A stretch of DNA of 55,414 nucleotides from Bacillota bacterium (GTDB taxonomy: Bacteria > Bacillota > Clostridia > Acetivibrionales > DSM-1351), in assembly GCA_023412275.1 (NCBI GenBank), contig JAEYNY010000158.1, positions 1 to 55,414 on the forward strand. The letters run 5' to 3'. The notes under the pieces are model-generated. The model saw only the letters and a list, made by a program, of their open reading frames with translations, made no database searches and had not been told where the DNA came from. Position numbers and translations under genes: made by a program. This document shows, one piece after another, positions 25,690-32,964 of the stretch. The first letter of the stretch is position 1; each line of letters starts with the position of its first letter.

Positions 25690-26826
25690 CTAGACACTTT
25701 TCACCTCTGCATTTTGAGCTAATTCGTCTATCAAGTATTCATAAAGTTTTAACGAATCTATGACATTAATTGAGTTAAATACCGGCAGGCCCTCTCTACG
25801 GTATTTCTCTACATTATGATCAATGGCAGGCTTCGCCAGAGTAATATACTGCATCGCGTCTTTTGCCGCAGTTGCATCCCAGCTGATTTTGGTATTGGAA
25901 AGGTTAAAAGCTTTCACTTCATATCCAAATTTGTACCTTATAGAAAGTTTGATTTGCTTAAAATACTCTGGAAAATAATCTTCAAACAAGGTGCTAAATA
26001 TAGCAAAATCAGGGGTTACTGCCTGGGATACCATATAATTCACCAAACCAAAGTAGTTATGGTACTTATCCGTATATGGCATAATTCCCCCGGGAACACC
26101 AATTACAATAATATCCGGGTCTTCCCTTTTCTCTAACTCCATTATTAATCGGTTAAATCTTTGTATCTTCTCAACATTATCGATTCGTTTATCAAACATA
26201 AACCTTGGAAATGAGTGAAAACCAAACAATTCACAATAATGCTTGGAGCCTATCTGACCAACCTTATATCCATTTTCCAGTAGAAACTTACGCAAAGTCA
26301 ACTGTATTTCAAACTTGTTAGCCCGTTCTCCGTTTCCAAACACTAAAACAACTGGAACTTTAGGCTCTTTAATAGAATAACCTTCTGAAACATTTGGCCC
26401 AATATCCCCTGTAAGAAAATCCTGACCAAGACCGGGAAAATAGGTAAATTCTACTCCTTTTTTTCCGCAGTAGTCTTTGATTTCCCCCACCTGGTTTTCT
26501 TCTAATGAAAGAACACACAATATATGTTTTCCCTTGTCAACTGCCTCAAAAATTTTAGGCTTCAGTACTTTGTTATAGTTTAATGTAATATAGGATTCAG
26601 TAAATATTACAGTATCACCATCCTCCATGCTGCCACTAAAATCTCCACAAACAACATGTCCGGTACTAATTCCTGCCATATCACCTGCATCGCGTTCTGT
26701 AAGCCCCCAACCATTTGGTGATACAGCTCTAACAATCTCATAATCTGTTATAAGTTCTAAACTCTTTACAAGTGGAAAGCTTTTAAAATCATAAGGGTAT
26801 AGGATTGCCCTCTTTTTTTCGCTCAT
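25690..26826 (-). CDS. TIGR04066-type peptide maturation system protein
   Basis: The 378-residue cytoplasmic protein starts at ATG behind CGGAGG. Motifs include RAILYPYDFKSFPLVKSLEL at the N-terminus, VPVVLVFGNGERANKFEIQL in the middle (a Rossmann-like nucleotide-binding region), and GVPGGIMPYTDKYHNYFGL. This corresponds to the uncharacterised protein family that accompanies the Cys-rich peptide radical SAM maturase and ACP-like protein in clostridial RiPP clusters (TIGR04066 from memory). The reaction is unknown; the GNGE region suggests NTP or dinucleotide binding, which is inference. Confidence 0.8.
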   Translation of the reverse strand: MSEKKRAILYPYDFKSFPLVKSLELITDYEIVRAVSPNGWGLTERDAGDMAGISTGHVVCGDFSGSMEDGDTVIFTESYITLNYNKVLKPKIFEAVDKGKHILCVLSLEENQVGEIKDYCGKKGVEFTYFPGLGQDFLTGDIGPNVSEGYSIKEPKVPVVLVFGNGERANKFEIQLTLRKFLLENGYKVGQIGSKHYCELFGFHSFPRFMFDKRIDNVEKIQRFNRLIMELEKREDPDIIVIGVPGGIMPYTDKYHNYFGLVNYMVSQAVTPDFAIFSTLFEDYFPEYFKQIKLSIRYKFGYEVKAFNLSNTKISWDATAAKDAMQYITLAKPAIDHNVEKYRREGLPVFNSINVIDSLKLYEYLIDELAQNAEVKSV

Positions 26827-26894
26827 AATTATCCTCCGGTATATTTTCTGAAAATACCCTATTCTCTTTTATCTGTTAATCAATTCATTTATTT

Positions 26895-28331
26895 CTAAAG
26901 TATATATACATCTTCTTCGTCGAAGTTCATTTCCTTTAATAAGCAATACTCTTTTAATTGTTGTTCTATATTTTCCCTAACTTGCTTGCAATAGAACGCC
27001 TTTCTGTCTTTGGACAAACTACCTGAATCATCGGCAAACAATGCACATAAATAGCAGAACTTTGCAGCCCAGCATCCTTTGCACTGGTTCTCCGTTAACT
27101 GCCCGATATTTATCAACTCGTAAATTTTATCTTTGTCAAAACCACTATCAATATTTCCAATTTTCATTGCTTCTGAGCATTCACTTACTTTTTCACAAGG
27201 ATAAAAATCCCCTTGTGCATTAACAAACAACTTGTGCATTCCTGCTATACACGGCCCTCCATGATGACCAATCTGTGCCATACTGGCACTTACAGGGCGG
27301 TTATCTATCATAGCATTTTTAATATTAAGATAGTAGGCTTCTACAATCTTTGATACGTGTTTTTTATCCAATCGCCCGATTTTTGACATAAACATCTTAA
27401 AAACTTCATAATCATACTGTTTTGAATATTCTTCTGCTGTGTCATAAACATCGTTTATGATATATTCTTTAGCAATATGGGCAAAGCTTGAGTAAAACCC
27501 ATTAATTCCTTCATAGTTTGTAAAAAATTCATTAATACATCCGAAATCATTCCGTGGATCAAGCACACAATTAAACATTACTTTATCTGCATAGGAAGGA
27601 AATTTTTCTGATATCATTTTAATGTTTTCTATGATTGTATCGAACGAACCTGAACAATCCTTCTTGATACGATTTTTGTCGTGTATCTCCTTTGGGCCAT
27701 CTATACTGATGGTTAGTCTAACATCATATTCTTGGAAAAAAGAAACAATTTTTTCATTCAATAGAGTAGCATTAGTGGTTAGATTATACCCCTTTTCCTT
27801 CCCCTCGCTGTTTTTTTCTATATACTCTATTATGTTTTTTATAAGATCAAATTCCAGCAGTGGCTCACCACCATAAAAACCAAAGTTCAATTTATCTGTA
27901 TTCGTAGAATGTTTTATATAAAAATCAACTGCACTTTTTGCAGTTTCATAACTCATTCTGACATTGGAGTGGTGTCTGTTCACAAAATTACCTGAATATG
28001 TACAATATGCACACCTTAGATTACAAGCCTGTGTTACCTGAAGTGTAAGCATTTGCATACAATTATCAAGATAATATGGCAGCAATTTGCTGGCAGGGTG
28101 TAGAATTTCTTTCCATCTGAAAGAATTTAAGTATCCCTGATGTTGTACGGAACTAATCACTTCTTTTGAATCAGGACTGGTAAAACTCAGCTCTCCTGTT
28201 TCCACAAATCGGGATATATCATCATATACATCACCATGGACTTTTAAGATAGCATTTGTATTAAAGTCATAGATGTAGTTAGCTTTATAGGTTTTAAAAA
28301 AGTGTACGAATGGGGTATTAGTATTCTTCAT
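26895..28331 (-). CDS. ccpM: Radical SAM maturase of Cys-rich RiPP (CcpM-type, SPASM-like C-terminus)
   Basis: The 478-residue enzyme starts at ATG 28331 with GAGG 6 nt upstream. It has an N-terminal recognition region (about 1-90), the radical SAM CxxxCxxC at Cys103, Cys107 and Cys110 in VTQACNLRCAYC, and FGFYGGEPLLEFDLI. A Cys-rich C-terminus (GGPCIAGMHKLF, FYPCEKVSEC, NQCKGCWAAKFCYLCALF) will hold auxiliary Fe-S clusters as in SPASM proteins. Family members modify short Cys-rich peptides, most often by forming thioether bonds. The substrate here is most likely the six-Cys peptide encoded just upstream. The clostridial CLI_3235-class name is recalled, not searched. Confidence 0.87.
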   Translation of the reverse strand: MKNTNTPFVHFFKTYKANYIYDFNTNAILKVHGDVYDDISRFVETGELSFTSPDSKEVISSVQHQGYLNSFRWKEILHPASKLLPYYLDNCMQMLTLQVTQACNLRCAYCTYSGNFVNRHHSNVRMSYETAKSAVDFYIKHSTNTDKLNFGFYGGEPLLEFDLIKNIIEYIEKNSEGKEKGYNLTTNATLLNEKIVSFFQEYDVRLTISIDGPKEIHDKNRIKKDCSGSFDTIIENIKMISEKFPSYADKVMFNCVLDPRNDFGCINEFFTNYEGINGFYSSFAHIAKEYIINDVYDTAEEYSKQYDYEVFKMFMSKIGRLDKKHVSKIVEAYYLNIKNAMIDNRPVSASMAQIGHHGGPCIAGMHKLFVNAQGDFYPCEKVSECSEAMKIGNIDSGFDKDKIYELINIGQLTENQCKGCWAAKFCYLCALFADDSGSLSKDRKAFYCKQVRENIEQQLKEYCLLKEMNFDEEDVYIL

Positions 28332-28370
28332 ATTTTCCTCACTTTTATTTTGAAGTAAAAAATAATATTT

Positions 28371-28412
28371 AGGAAACGGAGTTTCCGAAATATTACAGAA
28401 ACTTCGTTTCCT
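28371..28412 (-). terminator. Attenuator-type hairpin between precursor and maturase genes
   Basis: On the minus strand AGGAAACGAAGTTTCT (28412-28397) pairs with GGAAACTCCGTTTCCT (28386-28371), leaving one mismatch and one wobble in 16 bp. A T-rich run follows (TATTATTTTTT). A leaky terminator here would give more precursor mRNA than maturase mRNA, as is common in RiPP operons. Confidence 0.75.
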
Positions 28413-28434
28413 TTCTCCAGATATGTACCTATGT

Positions 28435-28617
28435 TTAATTTATCCTGCTAGAGTAGGATGCATCACTGGAGCTGTACTTTGTACTGTTAAACATTGAACT
28501 GGAGAGTGATGCATCACCCCAACAGTTACAATAGCAACCGCAGCCTGTACACATACAGTAAGTGTAAGCCTGTACGGTTTCCTTTGTAGCAGTAAGCGTT
28601 TTACCAAGTTTTCTCAT
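28435..28617 (-). CDS. Cys-rich RiPP precursor peptide (CLI_3235-like)
   Basis: The 60-residue peptide starts at ATG behind a strong AAGGAGGG. The leader (about 1-20) MRKLGKTLTATKETVQAYTY matches the leader style of the clostridial CLI_3235 bacteriocin-precursor family (KKLGKKL...KETVEAY). The core has six Cys in a tight block (positions 21, 23, 26, 28, 30, 32; pattern CxCxxCxCxCxC), then a Ser/Tyr/Asn-rich tail with no Cys. It heads the operon with ccpM-like, TIGR04066-like and ACP-like genes, so it is the likely modified substrate. No dedicated exporter or peptidase gene is adjacent. Product activity is unknown. Confidence 0.88.
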   Translation of the reverse strand: MRKLGKTLTATKETVQAYTYCMCTGCGCYCNCWGDASLSSSMFNSTKYSSSDASYSSRIN

Positions 28618-28629
28618 GTATTTCCCTCC

Positions 28630-28729
28630 TTACATAATGTAAAGTATTATTTAATCAGTAACTAGGTTACTGTTCGACCCGATATATTTATTTGCATATA
28701 TTTCTTAATATGTAAACACTTTACATATT
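28630..28729 (-). promoter_or_regulatory. Palindrome cluster upstream of the RiPP precursor
   Basis: Three perfect palindromes precede the precursor: TTACAT-A-ATGTAA (28630-28642), directly abutting its SD; CAGTAAC-TAG-GTTACTG (28656-28672); and a 10+3+10 palindrome at 28707-28729 with core TGTAAACACTTTACA. The first and third share the ATGTAA half-site. They are well placed for a repressor or activator of the RiPP operon. No regulator gene is adjacent, so the cognate protein is unknown. Confidence 0.55.
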
Positions 28730-29074
28730 CCTCCTATGTTTTACCATTATATTCCATTTGTGTCAATTTATATACAAATCAAAAAATATGCTTAAACTAA
28801 ATTACAATGGATTTTTATGAATATTCACAATAAATTGAGTTATTTGTTTCATATCCGTAAATGTATTAATATTTAAACATGTATGGTATTTTGTGTCACT
28901 TAATGTAATAAATTGTTTAATTTGTATATTGTAATGCTAAATGTAAAAATATAGAATGAAGTTGTTAACAAGCTTGCTAATATATAAGATACAGAATAAA
29001 TGATCTATTTTTTACTTTTTACTTTGCTTTTGTTCTAAAAATATTTATCAAAATCTAATTCATAGGAGGACGTA
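28730..29074. other. Gene-free divergent intergenic region
   Basis: AT-rich sequence between the RiPP precursor and the secreted peptidase gene. On the minus strand there is TTGACA and TATAAT, but they are only 9 bp apart, so neither pairs to a standard promoter. I see no ORF or hairpin. It must contain the two divergent promoters. Confidence 0.45.
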
Positions 29075-30565
29075 ATGTTAAACAAAAATTTTAAAAAATT
29101 AGTACTTTTAGTGATACTAGCATTTACTCTATCAGGAACTTTTCTTGTTACTCCACTTGCCAACGCTCAGGTTAATGTGACAAATGACACACCTGCTGTG
29201 GGATTTGATAGTACTCTACAACCCCCAAATTGGCACGTATCATCGTATTGGAATACAACTGCACCCACAGCAGTTCCCGGAAAGCTTAATGTTACTTATA
29301 ACGGAAGTACTTTTCAGGCTGATGGTGTTACTTTAAATTCTTCTACTTACGGATACGGGGCATATTCAACATCCGTAAACTTAATACCAAATACTCCTTA
29401 TGTTATGTCAGGTTATGTTAAGGCAACGAATATTGAAATAAACCCTAATCATTTGGGTTATTCTAATAAAGGCCCCTTCGGATTTTCCAGATTTGATAAT
29501 GTTAATCAGCAGTCTAACTCAAAGACATATACCGCACATTTATTAAATCCACTAACAAATAGTACTGACGGATGGATAAAACTCGATTTTCATTTCATTT
29601 CTTCATCATCGGGTTTAACATATCTTGATTGTAATCTTGGAGGCTATTGTTGTGATACTAAAGGAACAGTTGAATTTGCAGGCCTTACACTAAAACAAGA
29701 CTCAAGCTATAAAACACACTCAGACTTTGTAGCTGCGGTACCTGTAAGTCAACTGGTAAACTATTCTGTAAGCGATTCAGCATTAGATAGTTGGGGTAGT
29801 AAACTAAACGGTGCTACGCAAAAACTAAAAGAATTAACCGGTATTAATGATTTAGGAATAAGTCAGATTTATATGCTTAATGATACGGCTTTAGAGGAGG
29901 AAACCAAGGTAGATTTTGCATATGCAGGTATACCATGCATTTTTAGCGCAGCAGCCTCCAACTTTACTTTCCACTATGCTGTTAATCAAGATGCTGTAGA
30001 ACATAGCCAACTTCATGAACTCGGACATACATATAATACAGACCATAACCGTATATGGAACTTTAATGATGAAGTATTTGCTAATGTCCGTGCTACATAT
30101 GCTGCTGTACAAAATAATATAAAGGTTTGTTTTGCTACAACAGACACATCTAATATTCCAACATATCAAGGAATAAGCTATAAACAATTCTACGATTCTA
30201 AATTGGCAGAATATATCTCCAATCCAACTGAAAACGCAAAAGGGTACGAACTCTTTGCTACGGCTGGCATTTATTTAAGAATGGTTTACGGTGATGCTTC
30301 AGTTGGTTTACCTCCACTTGGTTGGGATGTACTTAAGACATTCTTTACAAATGGAACTTCAGCTTATTACAATCCTACTAACGGAATCTATCTAGACCCC
30401 AATAGAGGTTATACTGACGACTTTAAAGTTTTTACTCAGAGTTTGAACATTATTGCACAAATTACAGGTAAGAGTGCTTCCGAAATTGCTAACTATGTTC
30501 CAAACGGTTTTTATTGGAACTGGTACAATTATCCTTCACAATATCCTTTTAAAAGTATAAATTAA
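29075..30565 (+). CDS. Secreted HExxH metallopeptidase, M60/enhancin-like
   Basis: The 496-residue protein starts at ATG behind ATAGGAGG. The signal peptide is about 1-31 (LVLLVILAFTLSGTFLVTPL, cut near NAQVN). Residues about 45-220 look like a carbohydrate-binding beta-sandwich (GYVKATNIEINPNHLG ... LDFHFISSSSGLTYLDCNLG). The peptidase part has His314-Glu315-x-x-His318 in HELGHTYN, then NFNDEVFANV with a downstream Glu as in gluzincin M60-type enzymes, and AGIYLRMVYGD. M60 enzymes cleave mucins or surface glycoproteins. There is no dockerin or anchor. It is divergent from the RiPP operon; a link to RiPP leader removal is possible but unsupported. Confidence 0.75.
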   Translation: MLNKNFKKLVLLVILAFTLSGTFLVTPLANAQVNVTNDTPAVGFDSTLQPPNWHVSSYWNTTAPTAVPGKLNVTYNGSTFQADGVTLNSSTYGYGAYSTSVNLIPNTPYVMSGYVKATNIEINPNHLGYSNKGPFGFSRFDNVNQQSNSKTYTAHLLNPLTNSTDGWIKLDFHFISSSSGLTYLDCNLGGYCCDTKGTVEFAGLTLKQDSSYKTHSDFVAAVPVSQLVNYSVSDSALDSWGSKLNGATQKLKELTGINDLGISQIYMLNDTALEEETKVDFAYAGIPCIFSAAASNFTFHYAVNQDAVEHSQLHELGHTYNTDHNRIWNFNDEVFANVRATYAAVQNNIKVCFATTDTSNIPTYQGISYKQFYDSKLAEYISNPTENAKGYELFATAGIYLRMVYGDASVGLPPLGWDVLKTFFTNGTSAYYNPTNGIYLDPNRGYTDDFKVFTQSLNIIAQITGKSASEIANYVPNGFYWNWYNYPSQYPFKSIN

Positions 30566-30592
30566 AAGATTAGTTAATATTAATTTTTATCC

Positions 30593-30637
30593 GATGTCGA
30601 ATTAGTGGTAAATAGCTACTAATTCGACATCTTTTTA
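30593..30637 (+). terminator. Intrinsic terminator after the secreted peptidase gene
   Basis: GATGTCGAATTAGT (30593-30606) and ACTAATTCGACATC (30618-30631) form a perfect 14-bp stem with an 11-nt loop, followed by TTTTTATTTT. Confidence 0.92.
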
Positions 30638-30716
30638 TTTTCAGGAAAAACGACAATTTATTAGGAAGCATGAATCTCCCTGCAAATATTATCCCATTTC
30701 AATTTGGTTACAATTA

Positions 30717-30746
30717 TTGACAATAGGCTTTGTCCTAGCTTAATAT
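30717..30746 (+). promoter_or_regulatory. Candidate promoter for the rtcB leader
   Basis: TTGACA (30717-30722), 18 bp, TAATAT (30741-30746). It would start a transcript about 340 nt upstream of rtcB, running through the leader ORF and the tandem terminators. Confidence 0.5.
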
Positions 30747-30794
30747 GTTAATGTAAAGCTACATTTTTAGAATCAGGTTAAAGGAGTGTTGAAA

Positions 30795-30833
30795 ATGACA
30801 GTAAAAACTATTAATGAGGTACTTGATATATAA
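30795..30833 (+). CDS. 12-codon leader ORF upstream of rtcB
   Basis: ATG at 30795 has a good SD (AAGGAG, 8 nt away) and encodes MTVKTINEVLDI before a TAA. It could be a leader peptide controlling the downstream terminators, or the surviving start of a decayed gene, since the same frame continues with plausible residues after the stop. No run of a single regulatory amino acid is present. Confidence 0.35.
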   Translation: MTVKTINEVLDI

Positions 30834-30851
30834 CTGAATATCGAACCCGAA

Positions 30852-31038
30852 AGCAATTAGTATCAAACTTATGGTTTTTGTTTGAGTATGCTTTTGTGGT
30901 TGAATCTAAAGTGCATTTCACATGCACTTTCTGTAGCCGTCACCTGATTAGTAAATAATATGCTTTACAGATTACACGATGGGTATCGTGTTTTTTTATT
31001 GCAAAAATAACCGTGGTTACATGAATCACGGTATTTTT
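30852..31038 (+). promoter_or_regulatory. Structured leader with tandem terminators before rtcB-prfH
   Basis: Four stem-loops in a row: AGCA...TCAAAC/GTTTGA...TGCT (30852-30892); AAAGTGCAT/ATGCACTTT (30908-30930); ACACGAT-GGGT-ATCGTGT plus T7 (30974-30997), a classic terminator; and AAAAATAaCCGTG/CACGGTATTTTT (31003-31038), a second terminator-like hairpin. Transcripts from the promoter at 30717 must read through both to reach rtcB. It does not match a riboswitch class I can recognise. Attenuation control is inference. Confidence 0.55.
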
Positions 31039-31089
31039 ATGCCTTTTGGAGATTAAACATATTGAATGTAAGGAGTTATCAAATTATAT

Positions 31090-32190
31090 ATGAGTAAAGT
31101 AACAATCATTTCATCTGATAAGAATTGGCTAGAACACACTGCCGTAAGCCAACTTAACAGCATCGCTTCTCTACCTGGAGTAGTAAATGCGGTAGGACTT
31201 CCTGATCTGCATCCCGGCAAGACTCCGGTAGGTGCAACAATAATTACGGAGGGAATTATATACCCTCATCTGGTAGGCAACGATATCGGCTGTGGAATGG
31301 CCTTGTTTATGACTGAGCTTGAAAAAAGAAAGTTAAAACCGGAACGGCTTGTAAAAAAGGCTGAAAGTCTTGAAAGCCTGAAAGAAATCCAGCTACCGGG
31401 CGAATTTGAGGATGTAAACATCTCTCCTTTAGGTACAAGTCTGGGAACAATCGGGGGAGGAAATCATTTTGCAGAGTTTCAGGAGGTTGAAACCATATTT
31501 AACGAAGAAGTCTTTGGGCAACTGGGATATGATAAGAACAAGATTATGCTTCTTGTTCACAGTGGCTCTCGTGGCTACGGTCAAGCCATTCTCGACGATA
31601 GCTTCAAGCTGTATCAAGCTCAGAATGGACTTCCTGTCACTTCACCGGGAGCAAAAGAATATATGAAAAAGCATAACGATGCAATTTATTGGGCAACAGT
31701 CAACAGAGAGTTAATCGCATATAGGCTTCTTAAGCTCCTTGGGATAAGTACACAGACAATGAAGTTAGCAGATACTTGTCATAATGGTATAAGTATAAAA
31801 GAATATGAAGGAAACTCACTGTATATTCACAGAAAAGGTGCTTCTGTCTGCGATTCAGGTACTGTTGTAATACCGGGTTCAAGAGGTTCTCTAACCTACC
31901 TTGTTTTGCCGACTGACAATATCGGAATTTCAGGATACTCCCTGGCACACGGTGCAGGACGGAAATGGGAACGAAGTGTGTGCAAAGCTAAACTGGAAAG
32001 CAAATACACTAAGGAAACTATAAAATACACTAAATATAAAGGAAGAGTCATTTGCAATAATAATAATCTTCTTTTTGAGGAAGCTCCTGAAGCATATAAG
32101 AACATTGATACAGTAATTCAAAGCCTTCTGGAATTCGGATTAATAAAAGTAATTGCAACGTTTAAACCCATTCTGACATATAAAGCATAG
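31090..32190 (+). CDS. rtcB: RtcB-family RNA ligase (RtcB2, PrfH-associated)
   Basis: The 366-residue ligase joins RNA 3'-phosphate or 2',3'-cyclic-phosphate ends to 5'-OH using GTP and Mn2+. Active-site features are VGNDIGCGM (Asp65, Cys68), GGGNHF (Asn125, His126), HSGSRG (His156), HRKGA and HGAGR with His286, the expected guanylylation residue. It is shorter than canonical RtcB (about 400), as in the group paired with PrfH. It lies 8 nt before prfH. In that system the pair is known to rescue and repair ribosomes cut in the 16S decoding centre. AAGGAG is 14 nt from the ATG, an unusually long spacing. Confidence 0.9.
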   Translation: MSKVTIISSDKNWLEHTAVSQLNSIASLPGVVNAVGLPDLHPGKTPVGATIITEGIIYPHLVGNDIGCGMALFMTELEKRKLKPERLVKKAESLESLKEIQLPGEFEDVNISPLGTSLGTIGGGNHFAEFQEVETIFNEEVFGQLGYDKNKIMLLVHSGSRGYGQAILDDSFKLYQAQNGLPVTSPGAKEYMKKHNDAIYWATVNRELIAYRLLKLLGISTQTMKLADTCHNGISIKEYEGNSLYIHRKGASVCDSGTVVIPGSRGSLTYLVLPTDNIGISGYSLAHGAGRKWERSVCKAKLESKYTKETIKYTKYKGRVICNNNNLLFEEAPEAYKNIDTVIQSLLEFGLIKVIATFKPILTYKA

Positions 32191-32198
32191 GAGGAATT

Positions 32199-32825
32199 AT
32201 GTGGATACAAATAAGTTCTGGAAAAGGCCCTGACGAATGTGAGCTTGCAGTAAGCCTTTTCCTAAAATCATTTGAGAATGAATGTAATAAAAAACATATA
32301 AAAACCAACATTATTGATGCAGTGCCCGGTCAGATATCCGGCAACTTTAAATCGGCACTTCTTTCACTTGAATATCAAGGCAACCAAGTTATTGATAAAA
32401 TCATAAGCGGTACGGTTTTATGGATTTGCACAAGTCCGTATCGTCCCAATCATAAGAGAAAGAACTGGTTTATCAATGTCGAAGTGTTTCAGACACCTGA
32501 TAAATTGTCCTTTTGCGAAAAGGATGTACGCTTTGAATCAATGAGAAGTTCAGGGCCCGGAGGTCAAAATGTAAACAAAGTTGAAACTGCTGTCAGGGCA
32601 ACTCACCTTCCTACAAGCCTGACCGTAACAGCAAGTGAGGAAAGGTCCCAGTATATGAATAAAAAACTTGCACTTTGCAGACTGTCAAACCTTATACAAG
32701 AAAAGAATGATTCAAATTACTCTGTCCAAAAGAAAAACATGTGGGAACAGCATAATACTTTGGAGAGAGGTAATCCAATACGGATTTATGAAGGAAAGGA
32801 ATTCAGAATAAAACAAATTATTTAA
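32199..32825 (+). CDS. prfH: PrfH, release-factor-like peptidyl-tRNA hydrolase for damaged ribosomes
   Basis: The 208-residue protein starts behind AGGAGG. It has an N-terminal adaptor (about 1-105) replacing the codon-recognition domain of RF1/RF2 and the catalytic GGQ at 121-123 in SSGPGGQNVNKVETAVRATH. Canonical stop-codon-reading motifs are absent. It is located directly after rtcB, the diagnostic arrangement of the PrfH-RtcB2 module: PrfH frees the nascent chain from a ribosome with a cleaved decoding centre and RtcB reseals the rRNA (known for E. coli homologues). Confidence 0.92.
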   Translation: MWIQISSGKGPDECELAVSLFLKSFENECNKKHIKTNIIDAVPGQISGNFKSALLSLEYQGNQVIDKIISGTVLWICTSPYRPNHKRKNWFINVEVFQTPDKLSFCEKDVRFESMRSSGPGGQNVNKVETAVRATHLPTSLTVTASEERSQYMNKKLALCRLSNLIQEKNDSNYSVQKKNMWEQHNTLERGNPIRIYEGKEFRIKQII

Positions 32826-32831
32826 GCTAAA

Positions 32832-32938
32832 AAAAAGTAGACAAGGCGGTATAATATGCTCCCTTCACAGTAACAGTTTTATTATTTCAACTGTCTACTA
32901 TAAAGGGAGCATATCAGTAATCCTTGTCTACTCTTTTT
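32832..32938. terminator. Long imperfect hairpin between convergent prfH and GH74 genes
   Basis: Arms of about 45 nt pair end to end. AAAAAGTAGACAAGG matches the reverse complement at 32922-32937, ATATGCTCCCTT (32854-32865) matches 32903-32914, and ACAGTT matches the loop side. It probably ends transcription in both directions. Its size and imperfect symmetry also resemble a miniature mobile element. Confidence 0.6.
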
Positions 32939-32964
32939 ACAACTTCACTAAGTGGTGGTTCTTA

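Noticed and set aside
28735..28765. TTGACA and TATAAT upstream of the RiPP precursor as a promoter
   Set aside because: Spacing is 9 bp, far from the required 16-18.
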